A stretch of 64,000 nt of DNA, taken from NCBI GenBank assembly GCA_024138025.1, contig JAMXBD010000695.1:186001-250000 (forward strand), written 5' to 3'. Source of the stretch: Combretum micranthum (taxonomy: Eukaryota; Streptophyta; Magnoliopsida; Myrtales; Combretaceae). This document shows positions 40,101-53,012 of this stretch, piece after piece; position 1 is the stretch's first letter; the number at the start of each line of letters is the position of its first letter. Below the pieces are notes generated by a model. The model did no database searches. It was not told the origin of the DNA and saw only the letters and a program-made list of their open reading frames with translations. The position numbers and the translations under genes were made by a program.

Positions 40101-43100
40101 AAACCCATTTGTCAACTCCAAAACTCATGTTTTATGTGAAAAATGAAGTATATAGGTAATAGATATCATTAAGTAATGATTTTTACAAGTTGAAATGAGT
40201 TTTGATGAGATTAATGTATAAAACAAGAAATAGAATCAAGATGGAAAATTTTGAGTTAGTAGTCAATTTGTGAAATTCGTAATTTTGAATGAAGGTCATA
40301 AGAACACCTATTATCCAAGCTCAAAATGAAAGTTTTATGTAATGAATGGATTCCTTAAGTAATAGGTACCATAAAGTCTTAAATTTTAATGCATTAAACA
40401 AGTTTTTCCCAAAGGAATCATTCAAAAAGTGGATTTTCTAAAATTCGGATTTTTCAGTAAATCATATTAGAAAACATATTTGCAAAGTGTAAAATGCAAA
40501 TTTTTGTGTAAGAATGAAGTCCTTAGTGGTTATGTATGATTGAGCCATAATTCTCTAAATATCAAATGATTTCTACTTAAAGAAATCACTCAAAAACTAA
40601 TTTTTACAAAATTCGGATTTTGGAATCAACCCCACTTGAAAACATGTTTGCAAAGTGCAAAATGGAAATTTTTATGTAGAATGAAATTCATAAGTAATTG
40701 ATATAATGAAGACTCAATTTTAACAAAAATAATTATATTTTCTTAAGAAATAAATCCAAGACAAATGAAAATGATCAAAGTTAGGAAACTAGATTTTTCA
40801 TAAGTAATTGTTATTATGGTCTTGCAAAATAAAAAGTTATAAAATTTTCTTTTAGCAAGAATCATCAAGATCATGCATACATTAAGCTCATCTCATGTCA
40901 TTCATGTTAGGAAATCACTCATATTGCATGTATAGCTAATTTATATAGTAGGAACATTACAAACATTTACAAAACTATTTTTCGGAAATTGAAATTGCTA
41001 CTGCTCTAATCTGATCCGATCTTTTTGAAGCTTCCAAGTTTTCAAAACTTGAAAATAATATTAGAATTAGATAGATCTTTCGAAGTAGATAGAAATCGAT
41101 ATATAATTTGTGAGATTCCGAGTTAAAATGACCAAGTTATGGCTGTTTCAAGTTGGAATTCCCGCTTAGGACGAGAATTACGAATTTGATAGTTCGTATA
41201 AGATCGTTTGGATTAGTCTGAGTTGAAATACTTATTAGAGTATTTCTTCCTTTTTTTAGTGATCCGGAAATCGACGATTCCCTGTCACTGAATTACTTTT
41301 ACTAAGAGACCGGTGATCCAATGGCCGAGTGAGTCTTCTTCTTATTTTGTTACCTTGCTTGTGCTTGTAACTAGTCGCATTAGAAGTATAGGAACAAGAT
41401 AAAAATCGATATGAATGGGGATGGGATATATGATGAGACGGTGATGAATGTATGCCAAAGAATACTAAAGCATATCGAAACCACGATTTGATTGGATAAC
41501 TGCACTGTTCATAGTATTTCTGTTATGTGTATGATATTGGTTGGTTGCTCTAAAGAATGTATGAATATTTTGACCTAAGCAAAAATTTAAATTGGTCATG
41601 CATTACATCGGACATATTGCATTTGGTAGCATGCTAATCCTACGCAGGTCGATTGGTATGGTCTGATGACTCGTTGGGATAACGAGGCCGGTATCAGAGC
41701 TCATTCATGGGAACTAAGGTGCATCGGGGATGCATTCCATGTGTGAACCTAGCCGAGGCGAGTGCTATGAGCCGAGGGCTTGGGGACTAGCAGCGGTCGT
41801 GTAGACTTTAATACCATTCCTAACCCAAGATACGGAGGGCGTAAATCCGTTCTGTCTGTGGGTTCCGGATACCCATACATAATTGTTTGCTCATGTGTTT
41901 GTTCATGCATAGCATATGGTTGATTATAACTTGCTTGTCACGGTACAGAATTAAGGGAATTCTCACTAAGCTAGTGTAGCCTATACCCCAATAGATATTT
42001 GAAATGAGCAGGTCATCTCAAGAATGCTAAGTGGGGACCGTGATGGTTGGAGCCGAGAATGATTTCGGAATTCCGGCAAGGAATAAGAATACTTGAAGTT
42101 ATTAGATAGGTTTTATGATTTGCCTTGTAATAGTTTTATGTAGTGGAATCTTTTGATGAATGCAATTGAAGTTTAATGATTTGTATTTTGAAGAATAGTG
42201 AATTGTATTTCCTTTACATTGTTACTCAAGTGTATCAATATAAAATGTATCTCTCCAATGTGTCTCTTCTATGTGTTAAACGCCTTGTACATAGTATGGA
42301 AGCCTTCGCATGACCGAGGTGGTCATTCCTAGGCTTTAATATTATGTACGGTGGACTGCCACGTTTATGATACCCTTTGGGGCGTGACAGCATAAACCTA
42401 AGCAAACATGTCTCAAAGTTAAAAATATCATAAAGAAAAATTTTTAATAGTTTCCAAAAATATAAAACTTAATATGGTCTTCCATTAACTATCTTCAATC
42501 CATAGCTACTTTAGGGATCAACAAGGAAATGAAATCTACTAATGTCCTCCCCATCATCAACATAAATGTCATATCCAAATAGATCAAACACTAATGGATC
42601 TTCACCCATACCTGAAAAATAAAGGAATGAGCGAAAACACCTAGTACGTCATACCACAAACAAATACGTATGAATACACATCATACAAATTTCACATACA
42701 ACCTAAAACTAATGCAGTAAACATAGGTTATTATCATTGATTAGTTAAGCAAACAACACAGTGTAGGACCAATTGCAAATAATCCTAAACCCAGAGTAAC
42801 TCATGACCCAAAGAAAACAACTCTTTATATAAAATACTTTTATACATATATAGTGATGTTGGGTACTCCCTACACATCGTTGTGTGCTACAATTAAGCTG
42901 GCATGACTCCTAATCTACCATAATCATCTCCAGGTACAACTCCACTCGGGACAACACCACACAAGGATCATCAGGTTGCTAGCATTAGTATGACTTTGTT
43001 TAGTCTTTACTAACAATAACCAAGGACAAACAACAATCATTATAATTAAAATCCAATATAATTAGATTCATTGAAAAAATATAAACCTACAAGCATAAAC

Positions 43101-43119
43101 AACAAACAAGGAGTGGTCG
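37178..43119 (-). mobile_element. 5' LTR of a family D retroelement, minus strand, interrupted by A4
   Basis: D sequence occupies 37,178-37,357 and resumes at 42,390 after A4. From about 42,560 to 43,119 it matches the forward D copy (28,680-29,290) closely. The candidate exon of D is at about 42,540-42,611 (minus): GMGEDPLVFDLFGYDIYVDD. It is cut at 43,119 by a further A insertion (A6), and its far end is not seen. It joins the primer binding site at 37,158-37,170. Confidence 0.75.
37358..42389 (+). mobile_element. solo LTR of family A (copy A4), 5.0 kb
   Basis: It begins TGTAAGCCCCGG and ends GGGGCGTGACA, with a perfect GCATA target duplication at 37,353-37,357 and 42,390-42,394. It is inserted in the D LTR. 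It is the longest A copy, with a stretch of internally repetitive DNA (about 39,480-40,700) in which a block resembling 'AAATTCGGATTTT...AAAATG' recurs roughly every 150-200 bp. An acidic-peptide exon follows the acceptor near 41,258. It has no retroelement proteins. Confidence 0.9.
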
Positions 43120-43341
43120 TGTCACGCCCTAAAGGGTACCATAAACGTAACAGTCCAACGCATGCTAAACGAGACTTAAGAATCACTACCACAGTAATTC
43201 AAAAGTCTTGTATTAGAATGCAAGGCGTTTCTTACAACAATAGAATACATATGCAGTTGAAGATAGATAGTTGAATATGATAGGATAAGCATAAAAATAT
43301 AAACCACAGATATCTCGGGATCAGTTACAAAATACTAGGGG

Positions 43342-46300
43342 TGTCACGCCCCGAAGGGTACCCTAAATGTGGCAGTCCGCCACATATAATATCAAGGCTT
43401 AAGAATGGCTACCTTAGTCATGCGAAAGCCTTAGTATTATATGTAAGGCGTCTAACACGGTAATAGGATACGCTTTTGGGAAGCATAGTTTAAGCAAGTA
43501 AAGATAAATATACAAGAATTCAGAAATAAAATCATATCATAAATATCCAAAGATCTGATACATAATTTCTTAGGGGCATTCCCCCGCTGAAACCAAGGAT
43601 CGGGATAAACTTCCTAACTACCAAAATCAAAGATTTCAAAGGAATTCTAATCTAAGTCTTCGAGTAGATTTCCTCCAAAAGCTTTAACATCAAAACGTAA
43701 TCGGATACGGGATGGCCTCAAGCTCAAAAATAGGTGTTCCTGAGAATACAGATATCTATAGGGTATAAGCTAATAAGCTTAGTGAGTAAATCCCAAAAAT
43801 TCATACTCGATGAAATTTGACAATCAAGTTTATTATTCAATCATATGAAATGAAACAATCACGTGAGCATACAAGACATATGACTTTCCGGGAATCATAT
43901 GTTGAATGAATTTACGCCCTTCATTCGGGGTTGGGGATTCAGGCCAATTACAGCCACAACTTTTAAAACACTTTTATAGGTCTTACCGGCACCTATATGC
44001 CATCAAAAACTTGTAGTTTATTACAGGCTCCTACTAGCCATCAAAAACTTGTAGTTTATTACAGGCTCCTACTAGCCATCACTTTTGTAGTTCTTACCGG
44101 CTCCTACTCGCCACTTACATGATATACCGGTTCTGTCTACCACCACTACTATACACTTGTCCCACCAATTGTATAGTAGCGAATGCAATGTGACTCAACA
44201 TATGAAGTGCATGAATAATTTCTTTAATTAAAGTCTAGTAGTTAATTTTAACTTCTTTCAAGTGATCAACCAATTTCAAACAATTCAAGATAATAATGTA
44301 CATACCACTTTATTACAAACAAATTGAGTTTCGATATTCTTAGCATTCCTTCAACATGTTATCATACACTTCTTTTTGAGTTTGCATAGATTCTAGTGCA
44401 ACTAATTTTACAAGCACAAGCAAGAGTATGAGAAAAATCAACGGGAAGTAACTCACTCGGCCATGGTGACACCTTTCTTGATTTGGATGGGTCGTTCGGA
44501 AATTCCTCTTAATCGTAGTAATCCTCGGGATACGAACACTCCTCCTCGGGATTATCTAATCAAGAAGAATACCCGAAATGAGTATTTCGTGAATCTCCTC
44601 TTCTTGAAAATTCTAAACTTTACTTAAAATCGTAGAAAATCGTATAAGGGGAAATTCCAATTTAAAATGGCCATAACTTGCTCGTTTTAACTCGGAATTT
44701 CGCGTATAATATGTCGTTTTCTACCTACTCGAAAAGATCTACGCATTTCTAAACTTATTTTTATAAAACTAAGTCGTTTTGGTTCCGAAAAGATAGCGAC
44801 CAGATTTGCCACGAATTTGTAAACACTTGTTTTCCTTTTTGTAAACAAAGCTCATTTTGAAAGGATAACATTTCAATTATTTTGTAAACTTTTGAAAGGT
44901 ATATATATATTTGTAATGACTCATAACATATGTATGAAGTAAATGAAGTTGTCTCAACTTAAAAGTAAGGTTTTAAAAGTCTTTGAATTTGAGATTCCAT
45001 TTTACTTTTGAAAGATCTTTTGGTCATTAAGATAAAGATTTTTATTTCTAAATGAAATCTTCTTGTAATAACTTTAATTTCTCAAAGTGGGGTTTTGTTT
45101 TCTAAACTTGAATTTCAAAAGTAGCAAAATGATATTTTTATTTCTTGTAATATTTCAAAGAATTTCTACTTCTTGATAAGAGATAAGTTTTCATAAACCC
45201 TTTTGTTTATGTAAGAAAATCATTCCTATGAGTTTTTAGAAACCCGTTTCCCATATTTATTTCTTTAGAAAGAATCTTTAATTCAAGAAAACATTTTCTC
45301 ATTTGTTTTTGTTGAGACAAAAACATTATGTTCATGCATGAATATGAATCAAAACTATAGAAATACAAAGGAACATAATAACTTGGAAGCTTAAATAATA
45401 AATCAAGTATTGGGACCTTAGCTTTATCAAGGTACCCCAGGACTAAGAAAAGACTAGTCCCGAAAAGAAAAGAATAAGAAATTGTTTTGACTTGATGAGG
45501 ACAAGTCTAAGACTAGAATGACTAGTCTTAAAATCAACTTGAATTTAAATAAATTGCATGAAAGGTAAATAGATTGCAAGGCTATGAGCTTATATGCTCT
45601 AAATAGTATATATAGTTATATGGATATATTAGATAGTAAAGAACATAAAGGAAATATAAAGGACATAAAGGAAGTATAAAGAGCATAAAGGGAATATAAA
45701 GAACATAAAGAAACATAAAGAAATTGATATTATGAACAAAAACAAAGTATGAATCTAATGTTGCTTTCTTAACCTTCATGGTTTTAGAAAACATACACTA
45801 AGCTCATACTAAGTAGATGAACATGAAGAATTCTTGAGAATTTCTTACCTAAAGGAAACTAAACTAAGAGGACTTTCTTGAAGAACTCTTGAGAGAATTT
45901 TGAGAGAGATTTTGCTATAATAACTTTAGAGAAGAAGAGGTGTGAAAGAAGTGAAGGTATGAAGGGGTATTTATAGAAAAGTGTGGGAGATTATTTGTGT
46001 TAATTAAATAATTGGAAATTAAAACAAATTGGGCATGGGAGAGAGATGGCCGGCGCCATTTTGATGCATGGGAGAGAGGAAAAATAAATTTTTTGTCTTT
46101 TGATTAATTAAAAGTAAGAAATGAAAGATGTGAAGTTGTATTGGAAATGAAAAAGTGTAAGAGATAGGTGTAAGGTTTGTAAGAATAGGTTGTAAGAAAA
46201 AGTAGAGATAGATGAATAGTGTAGAATAGTAGAAAATAGTGTAATGTAAAAGTAGACATGACAATTTAATACCGGTAGTAAGAAAATACGAGTATAAAGG

Positions 46301-46674
46301 CGATATCTGATATTTTTAGTTATCGAAAAATTACGAAATTGATATTTTTGGAAATCTTATATTTTTACGAGTCTAACGGTGTATTCGGAATATTTTTCCT
46401 ATTCCGGGCTTCCGGACACATTTTTCAAGAACTGTGTCCGTTCGGGTTCAACGGACATCCGAATTTCGCGAAACTGAAACTTTTATAAAACCTATGGTTA
46501 TTACGAACCATTCGAGCTAATTTTTCCAACTTCGTTTTCTATGACTTGAGAAGACGGCAATGCCGGAGTTAAACGGTTACGGTAAACTAGGGTTTTGTTT
46601 GTCCTAAGAATCCGTTTGACTTCCGTTTAGGGTTTAGGTCTTTATTTGTGGATCGAAAATTTCGGGGATTTACA
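43342..46674 (-). mobile_element. solo LTR of family A (copy A5), 3.3 kb
   Basis: As read on the plus strand it starts TGTCACGCCCC and ends GGGGATTTACA, with a perfect AGGGG duplication (43,337-43,341; 46,675-46,679). It is inserted into another A LTR (A6). A reversed TATA box is at 45,968-45,975. The acidic exon, about 44,500-44,560 on the minus strand, reads DNPEEECSYPEDYYD-stop and is followed by ATGGCCGA before a GTGAGT donor. Confidence 0.9.
44001..44112 (+). repeat. 38-bp minisatellite inside A5
   Basis: Two identical units of CATCAAAAACTTGTAGTTTA... (44,001-44,038 and 44,039-44,076), then a diverged third. A shorter version of the same ACTTGTAG-TTA(T)ACCGGC pattern is at about 33,163 in A7, so the repeat predates the copies. 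Confidence 0.85.
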
Positions 46675-47123
46675 AGGGGGCATTCCCTTGCTAAACAAAA
46701 GTCTAGATATTATCTTTTAAGTAAAACTTTATCATTTAAGGTTTACTATGAAAGACTATACAGAACTTAATCATAAATTTCTAAAAGGGGAACACTCCTA
46801 ACTTGACATTAACTAATTTGGCCAGGTTCGAGGACGCAACCATATGTACAAGAACTGCATCAAAAAGAAACTATGGAGGTATAAGCTACACTCGTAATCC
46901 CCTTGATTTTACATAACCCGATTATAATAAATTTTATAAATAAATGTAGAATCATGAAAGAACTATAATAAAAGTATCAGAAATTACTCCAAATTTTTTC
47001 GTGATTTAAATTTTTAAGTATAAACAAATTAGAATAAAGAATATTTATCACTAAGACTTTAAAAATTCATAATATTTGAAATAAGGAATAAAGAAAACTA
47101 TTTAATATTTACGAACCTAAGTT

Positions 47124-47285
47124 TTAATATTTGAAAAATATTAATATCTTTAAGTGAAATAATTCTGAGTCTATAGGAATTAAATTCTGATTTAATCTAG
47201 TAACTTAATATTTGAAAAATATTAATATCTTTAAGTTAAATAATTCAGAGTCTATAGAAACTAAATTCTGATTTAATCTAGTAAC
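47124..47285 (+). repeat. 81-bp tandem duplication
   Basis: Unit 1 (47,124-47,204) and unit 2 (47,205-47,285) differ at only a few positions and contain TTTGAAAAATATTAATATCT. Confidence 0.9.
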
Positions 47286-47539
47286 TTATAATTAGTTAAA
47301 AAAAAGAAGAAGAAATAAGTAACAAATATAAAATAGATATTAAATTTCTAACCTAGTAAAAATTCTAGAATAAATTTGTAAATGAAAATGAATTCATATG
47401 TAATTTCAAACCTTAAAAATTTATAATAAAGTCAAACTAATGGAAATATAATTATTAATTTATCAAAATACTACTAAACAAAACTTTTAAACAGATAAAA
47501 TATAATTTATGATAGCATGTATAAAAACTAAAAAGTAAA

Positions 47540-48125
47540 AGTATTAAACTAAAGATTCTATGTATATTATCGCATTCAGAATATTTAATATCGTTAATAT
47601 GTAAATTTTTATCCAAAAATATTATCAAATCAATATTTATCATAAGTGTCATTTAGATCCACAAAATTAATTTTTTTCACCGGTTCATATTTTTGCCCAC
47701 TCCTTACATATTTATTAGTTATAAATTTATTATCTTCTTTTCGTTTTTATATTTCCATTCATCTTAACTCACTTACATTTTTTTTTTGTTTCGTTTTATG
47801 TTTCTTCTCTGTTTTTCACTTTGAACTTCACAGTACGTGACAAAATTTAAACAAAAGTAAAAAATCAAACACATATACACACATCTTTAATAGAAATTCT
47901 ATATATACCATAGTGTTCAGAATATTTAATAACGAGAATATGAAAATTTTCATCTCAAAATATTACCGAATCTATATTTATCATACGTATCTCTTAGACC
48001 TGCAAAATTGATTTTTTTCATAAGTTTATATTTTTCCTCACTCCTTACATAGTTGTTGGTTATAAATTCATCTTCTTCTCTTTGTTTTTATATTTCCATT
48101 TAACTTATCTTCCTTACATTTTGTT
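47540..48125 (+). repeat. old tandem duplication of about 280 bp
   Basis: About 47,560-47,790 and 47,890-48,125 share ordered blocks: TTCAGAATATTTAATA, AATATTTATCATA, CACTCCTTACATA, GTTATAAATT and TATATTTCCATT. Divergence is considerable. Confidence 0.75.
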
Positions 48126-49380
48126 GTTCTTTAAATCAATTTGGTATGCATATGGTGCAAATTCACCAAGAATTCATTGGAAATTCTCTTGAAATCCATA
48201 CAGCCGAAATGTATCTACAACTTGACCAAATAATACAATGTGAAGCCAACTAAAATAAATAAACTTTTCGAGCAAGTTATCAAAACTTGCTCTCCACGTT
48301 CAGACCCTGTATAAATTCTCATCATCCCTCTTTCTCTCATGTATTCTTCTCGCTCTCTATCTCGTTCTATTTCTTTCTGTCTTTCAATTTTTTTCTTCTA
48401 ACCTCTTTCTTTGATTATTACTCCAGGATCTTAATAGATTAAAAAAAAAAAATAGCGAGTCTTCTTCGTAGAAAGAAGAAGAAGAAAAAAAAAAGATGTA
48501 AGGACCGGACCCACTAAATCCTGAGATTTAGAGTACCGAGTCTCCAATCACATATAACATTTTCACATTATATATAAGGTTGTTTTAAAACTAACAGTTT
48601 ATAAGAACTGTTTGATTAAATCTACTAAAACTTTATAAACAACCTTTAACAAAACAAGATTGCTAATAAAAGCAATCTATACATATATATATACATCATA
48701 TGTACATAGTTTAGTGTCAATACAAGATACTACAAAAATTACATGTTTTTCTTAGTACAAAAAGTAACCTTAAGAGATCTTAAGGTCTTTACATCTTAGG
48801 CTTATCTATCAAGCCTTCTATAGAGAATTTTGCTTTTAAACAAAAGCTTCTCAAAAATCCAGGGGCATTTGAGTCCTATTTGTCCCACTCATCTATGAAT
48901 TTCTCAAAGTCTGACCCGTAACCCAGATCATCATATAAGTCATCTCCATTACCTACAAAGCAGCAAAAGTGAGCTAAAGGCCTAGTACGCAATAACAAAA
49001 TACAAGAAAAATTTATTAAGCAAACTTAAATCAAAAGAAATGCATCAATGATCAAGTCATTATCTTATTAAGTATTCTTTCAACAAAACAACAGGAGGGT
49101 ATTCAAACCCCCGCATCACACTTTGGGAATTTAGGGGTCCTGAGTAACAGCAGCTGCTCAGGGGGTTGATATAAGCAGTCAGAATACTTATATCTCCTAT
49201 ATCTATTCCATAAAGAAATAGCTTCATTTAGGGTTCAAAAGTCGTTGCCCGACTTTACTTAAACTCAATCCACAACATGAGCCTAGTTCACAAGTTCTCA
49301 CAAACTTTGAACTAAACCATGGCATTTCCCTTTAAGTTTAAGCAAACATTACTTGGATACTATTCTTCCCATTGGCTACC

Positions 49381-49494
49381 CACTTAACCAAAAACAAATT
49401 GCGATTGCATCATAGCATGCCATTGCATCATGGTAAAGCCATTGCATCATGACTTAGGTTAAGTGCCTAACTAACATGTCATTGCATCATGACA
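49381..49494 (-). other. four-hairpin array, copy in B3
   Basis: Read on the minus strand: TGTCAT/ATGACA (perfect), AGTCAT/ATGGCT (one G.U), TACCAT/ATGGCA (one mismatch) and TGCTAT/ATCGCA (one mismatch). All have GATGCA loops. The enclosing stem is CACTTAACC (49,457-49,465) with GGTTAAGTG (49,381-49,389), perfect over 9 bp; it turns the G.U pair of B1 into A-U. Confidence 0.7.
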
Positions 49495-52400
49495 GGTTTG
49501 TTGCTCTTCAGACTAGATTAAACAACGTAATAGATATCCAGTTCATCAAAGCATTAAGTCGAATTGAATTAAATCAATTTAAGAATGACTAGTCCTAGCA
49601 CACAACAAACAAGCTATTGCGTACCTGAACCCGATAGTATATTACTATATTCACTCAAAGGGGAAATAACCGAAGGACCTTTAACTGAAATAAGAATATC
49701 AAAACAATCAATAATTGAATGTAGAATTCACACACACACACATATATTTATATAGATATATATTACAATCCTAGGTTAACTATACAAGGAGATTCAATAA
49801 ATCTAACATATAGTTTTAACAACTAATTCATACATAAAACATGTTTATTTAGCTTATATATTCATTAGAAGATCATATATGAAGTAAAGAATGACAATTG
49901 AAGAAGATTGAATTTGTAAAACTCAAGGGATATGCAGCCTTTCTACACAGGCAAAATTTGACTGAACGCCGGCAGCATTGGAATTATACGCCGGCGGCGT
50001 TGAGCCCAGCGTTAAATATTTTGATTTTGTTCGCATCCAACACCGTCCATACGTCGACGGCGTTGAAGCTGTAAACCCCCAAATTATTGGAATCGGTTTA
50101 GCATAAAACCCTAAACCGGAAGTCAAATGAACCCTAAAGGTCAACAAAACCCTAGTTTACAGTATCAAACTAAATCCGGCATTGCCGTTTTCTTTGGCCC
50201 TGAAAAACGAAGTTGGGATAATTAGCTAGAATAGTTCGTAATAACCATAGGTTTTATAAAAATTTCAGTTTCGTGAAATTCGGGTGTCCTTCGAACCAGA
50301 TCAGACACAGTTCTTGAAAAACGTGTCCGGAAGCCCAGAATAGTAAAAATATTCCGAATACACCGTTAGACTTGTAAAAATATAAGTTTTCCAAAAATAT
50401 CAATTTCATAATTTTTCGGTAAGTAAAAATAACAGATATAGCTATTATACGCGTATTTTCTTACTACCGGTACTTTATTAGTCATATCTACTTTACATTA
50501 CACTATTCATTACTATTCTACACCATTCTTTTATCTCTACTTTTTCTTACACCTATTCTTACACTCTACATAATCTATAAACTTAACTTTTTACCTTTCC
50601 CATAACTTTATTTCACATCTACCTTATACATTACATCTTTCATTTATCAAAAAGTCAAAAAAATAAATCACTCCCCCCTCTACACCATATGGCCGGCGCC
50701 TCCCCTCTCTCTATCTCCCCAATTTGTTTTAATTTTTCATTTATTTTAATCACACAAAAATCCCTCCATATTTCCTATAAATACCCCCTCATACCTTCAC
50801 TTCTTTCACACATTCACTACCCACAAATTCATACCAAATCTCTCTCAAATTTTCCTCTCAAAACTCTCCCAAAATACCATTCCAAAACTCTCTCCAAATA
50901 ATTCTACAACAACTTCCACCAACAACAAAAACCCATAACCACATAACCATACCAAAGTCTCCTTTAGGTAACTACCTTCTTTTAATTTCTTCTTCTTCAT
51001 GTCATGTAACTTTACATGACCATAGTGTGAGTTTCCAAAGACTACAAGTTATGGAAACTACATTATGTTCATGTATTGTTCTTGTTCATGAAAAATCTAT
51101 TTATGTTCTTGTTACTATTTTGTTCATATTATTGCTACTATATCTAAATATTATTATCTATATATATATAATATATATATTCTTTAGAGCATATAAGCTC
51201 ACTTGCAATTTATTTATTTCATGCAAAGCAATTTATTTATTTTATTGCAATTTATTTATTTATTCCTTGTTATTTTAAGACTAGTCTTTAGTCTTAGACT
51301 TGTCCTCATCAAGTCAAAACAAGTTTTCTTTCTTTCATTTTATTTTATTTTGAGACTAGTTTACTTCTTAGTCCCGGGAGCCTTGAAAAAGCTAAGACTC
51401 CAATACTTGACTTTATTATTTATGTTTCATATTATTTTGTTTACTATTATTCTCATAATCATGTTCATTTAGATTGTTGTCCAAAAGTTTTAAATTCTAA
51501 AAATAATTTTATCACATAGAGACAAGTTTATGTAAAGTATAAAATTTACAAGATCACAAAGATAAACTCATCCCTTTTCAAGTTATAAAAAAGAACTCAC
51601 TATAATTTTAGAAACTACTTTTACTTTAAAAAGCTACTTCAACCTTTATTATTCCACTTTGTTTTTCAAAAGAAAATATTTGTTGATACAAAAATGGTTC
51701 TTTTTATAAAAAGATAAACAAAACAAATGGATAATGAATTTTCAAGTAAAGACCTTTACAAACAAATACGCAAAGAAAATCTATGGATTGAAAACAAAAA
51801 TAAAGTTATTTCTTTTCAAGTTACAAGAGGAAACCACTAAAATTTTAGAAACTACTTTACTATAAAAAGGTTTCTTGAGTCACATATTGATTTACTTTGT
51901 TTTTATCAAGAAAATAAATTTATATACATGGATGACTTCTATGAAAATATAAGGCATGAAAAAGGAATGAGAAATTTTCAAATAAAGATTTTTGTAAACA
52001 AATAGACAAAGGAATTTGTGCAAAGAAAACTAATTAGGAAGGATAGTGTATTTTCTAAAAATAGTAGAAACTTAAAAATGGGAAATTTTATTTTCAAAAG
52101 TTACTTAGGAAAAGATAAATAAAACCAACATAAAACGTTTTTAGAAAACAAAGAAAACAAGGTATTCATTTCAAAGAAATTTACAAAAACAATTTCCTAA
52201 AAGCTTCAAACCGACATTGTTTTACCTAAGAAAAATAATTGGACAACAAAACACTTGAGCATGCTTAAATATGAGTTATATAGTTATAAAAAGATAATTT
52301 TTCAAATATATAGATAACTAAGTATTTATCAAGCAAAATCTTGATTTCTTGAACCAAAGTTGTTTTGTTGGAAAATCCGTGGTGAATTTTGTCACCACTA

Positions 52401-53012
52401 TTTTGGAGCCTATATGGCTCTGTTTGATGAAATTAATTTTAGAAATGGGTAAATCTTTTCGAGTAGGTAGAAATCTGTATATTATATGCGCGATTCCGAG
52501 TTAAAATGATCAAGTTATGGCCATTTTAAGTTGGAACATTCATTTATACGAACTTTAACGTTCTTTTGACATTGTTTTGTCAAAATTCAAGAAAAACATC
52601 AAGAAATACTTATCATGGGTATCTTCTTTGGTTAGGTGACCCCGAGGAAGGATTCCTTTACCCTGAGGATTATTACGACTAAGTGGAGTGTATGAACGAC
52701 TCATCCACTTAGAGAAATAGTTGACATGGCATCGTGAGTTTATTTCCATTAAAAGCTATACTTGTTGTGCTTGTACATTAGTTGCATTAGAGATAGGAAA
52801 AGATAAACCGATATGTATGTAAAATAATTCCTTGAAAGAATTATTAAGAATATCGAAGCTGGAATTGTTTTAAATGATTATTTTAGTATAGTATTGATTT
52901 GTATGAAATTCCTTGATCACCTTAAATTCAAAAATAATTATGCTATGACTTATTAAATAAATGAATTCATGCATACCACGAAGTGAGTCACATTGCATTT
53001 TGGGTTATTATC

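Larger units (their letters stand above)
43120..46895 (-). mobile_element. outer family A LTR fragment (copy A6), split by A5
   Basis: The inverted A end TGTCACGCCCTAAAGGGTACC starts at 43,120 inside the D LTR. It runs to 43,341, is interrupted by A5, and resumes at about 46,680 with GCATTCCCTTGCTAAAC, which matches A5's own GCATTCCCCCGCTGAAAC. It is lost after 'GGTATAAGCTACA' near 46,890. The rest has been deleted or rearranged, and no second copy of the GGTCG flank was found. Confidence 0.75.
46896..48491. other. AT-rich host DNA of B3 with local duplications, no gene
   Basis: No coding was recognised. It holds the two tandem duplications listed separately and, near 48,310, a TATAAATT followed by a long CT-rich stretch that could be a cryptic promoter. 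Confidence 0.5.

Noticed and set aside
41688..41705. GGTATCAGAGCTC resembling a primer binding site
   Set aside because: It lies well inside the A4 LTR, not next to an LTR end, and the match to the standard site is incomplete.
50689..50901. 70-codon frame starting ATGGCCGGCGCC in A2
   Set aside because: The ATGGCCGGCGC start recurs in A3 and A5, but the frame crosses the TATA box and is not conserved beyond the first codons.
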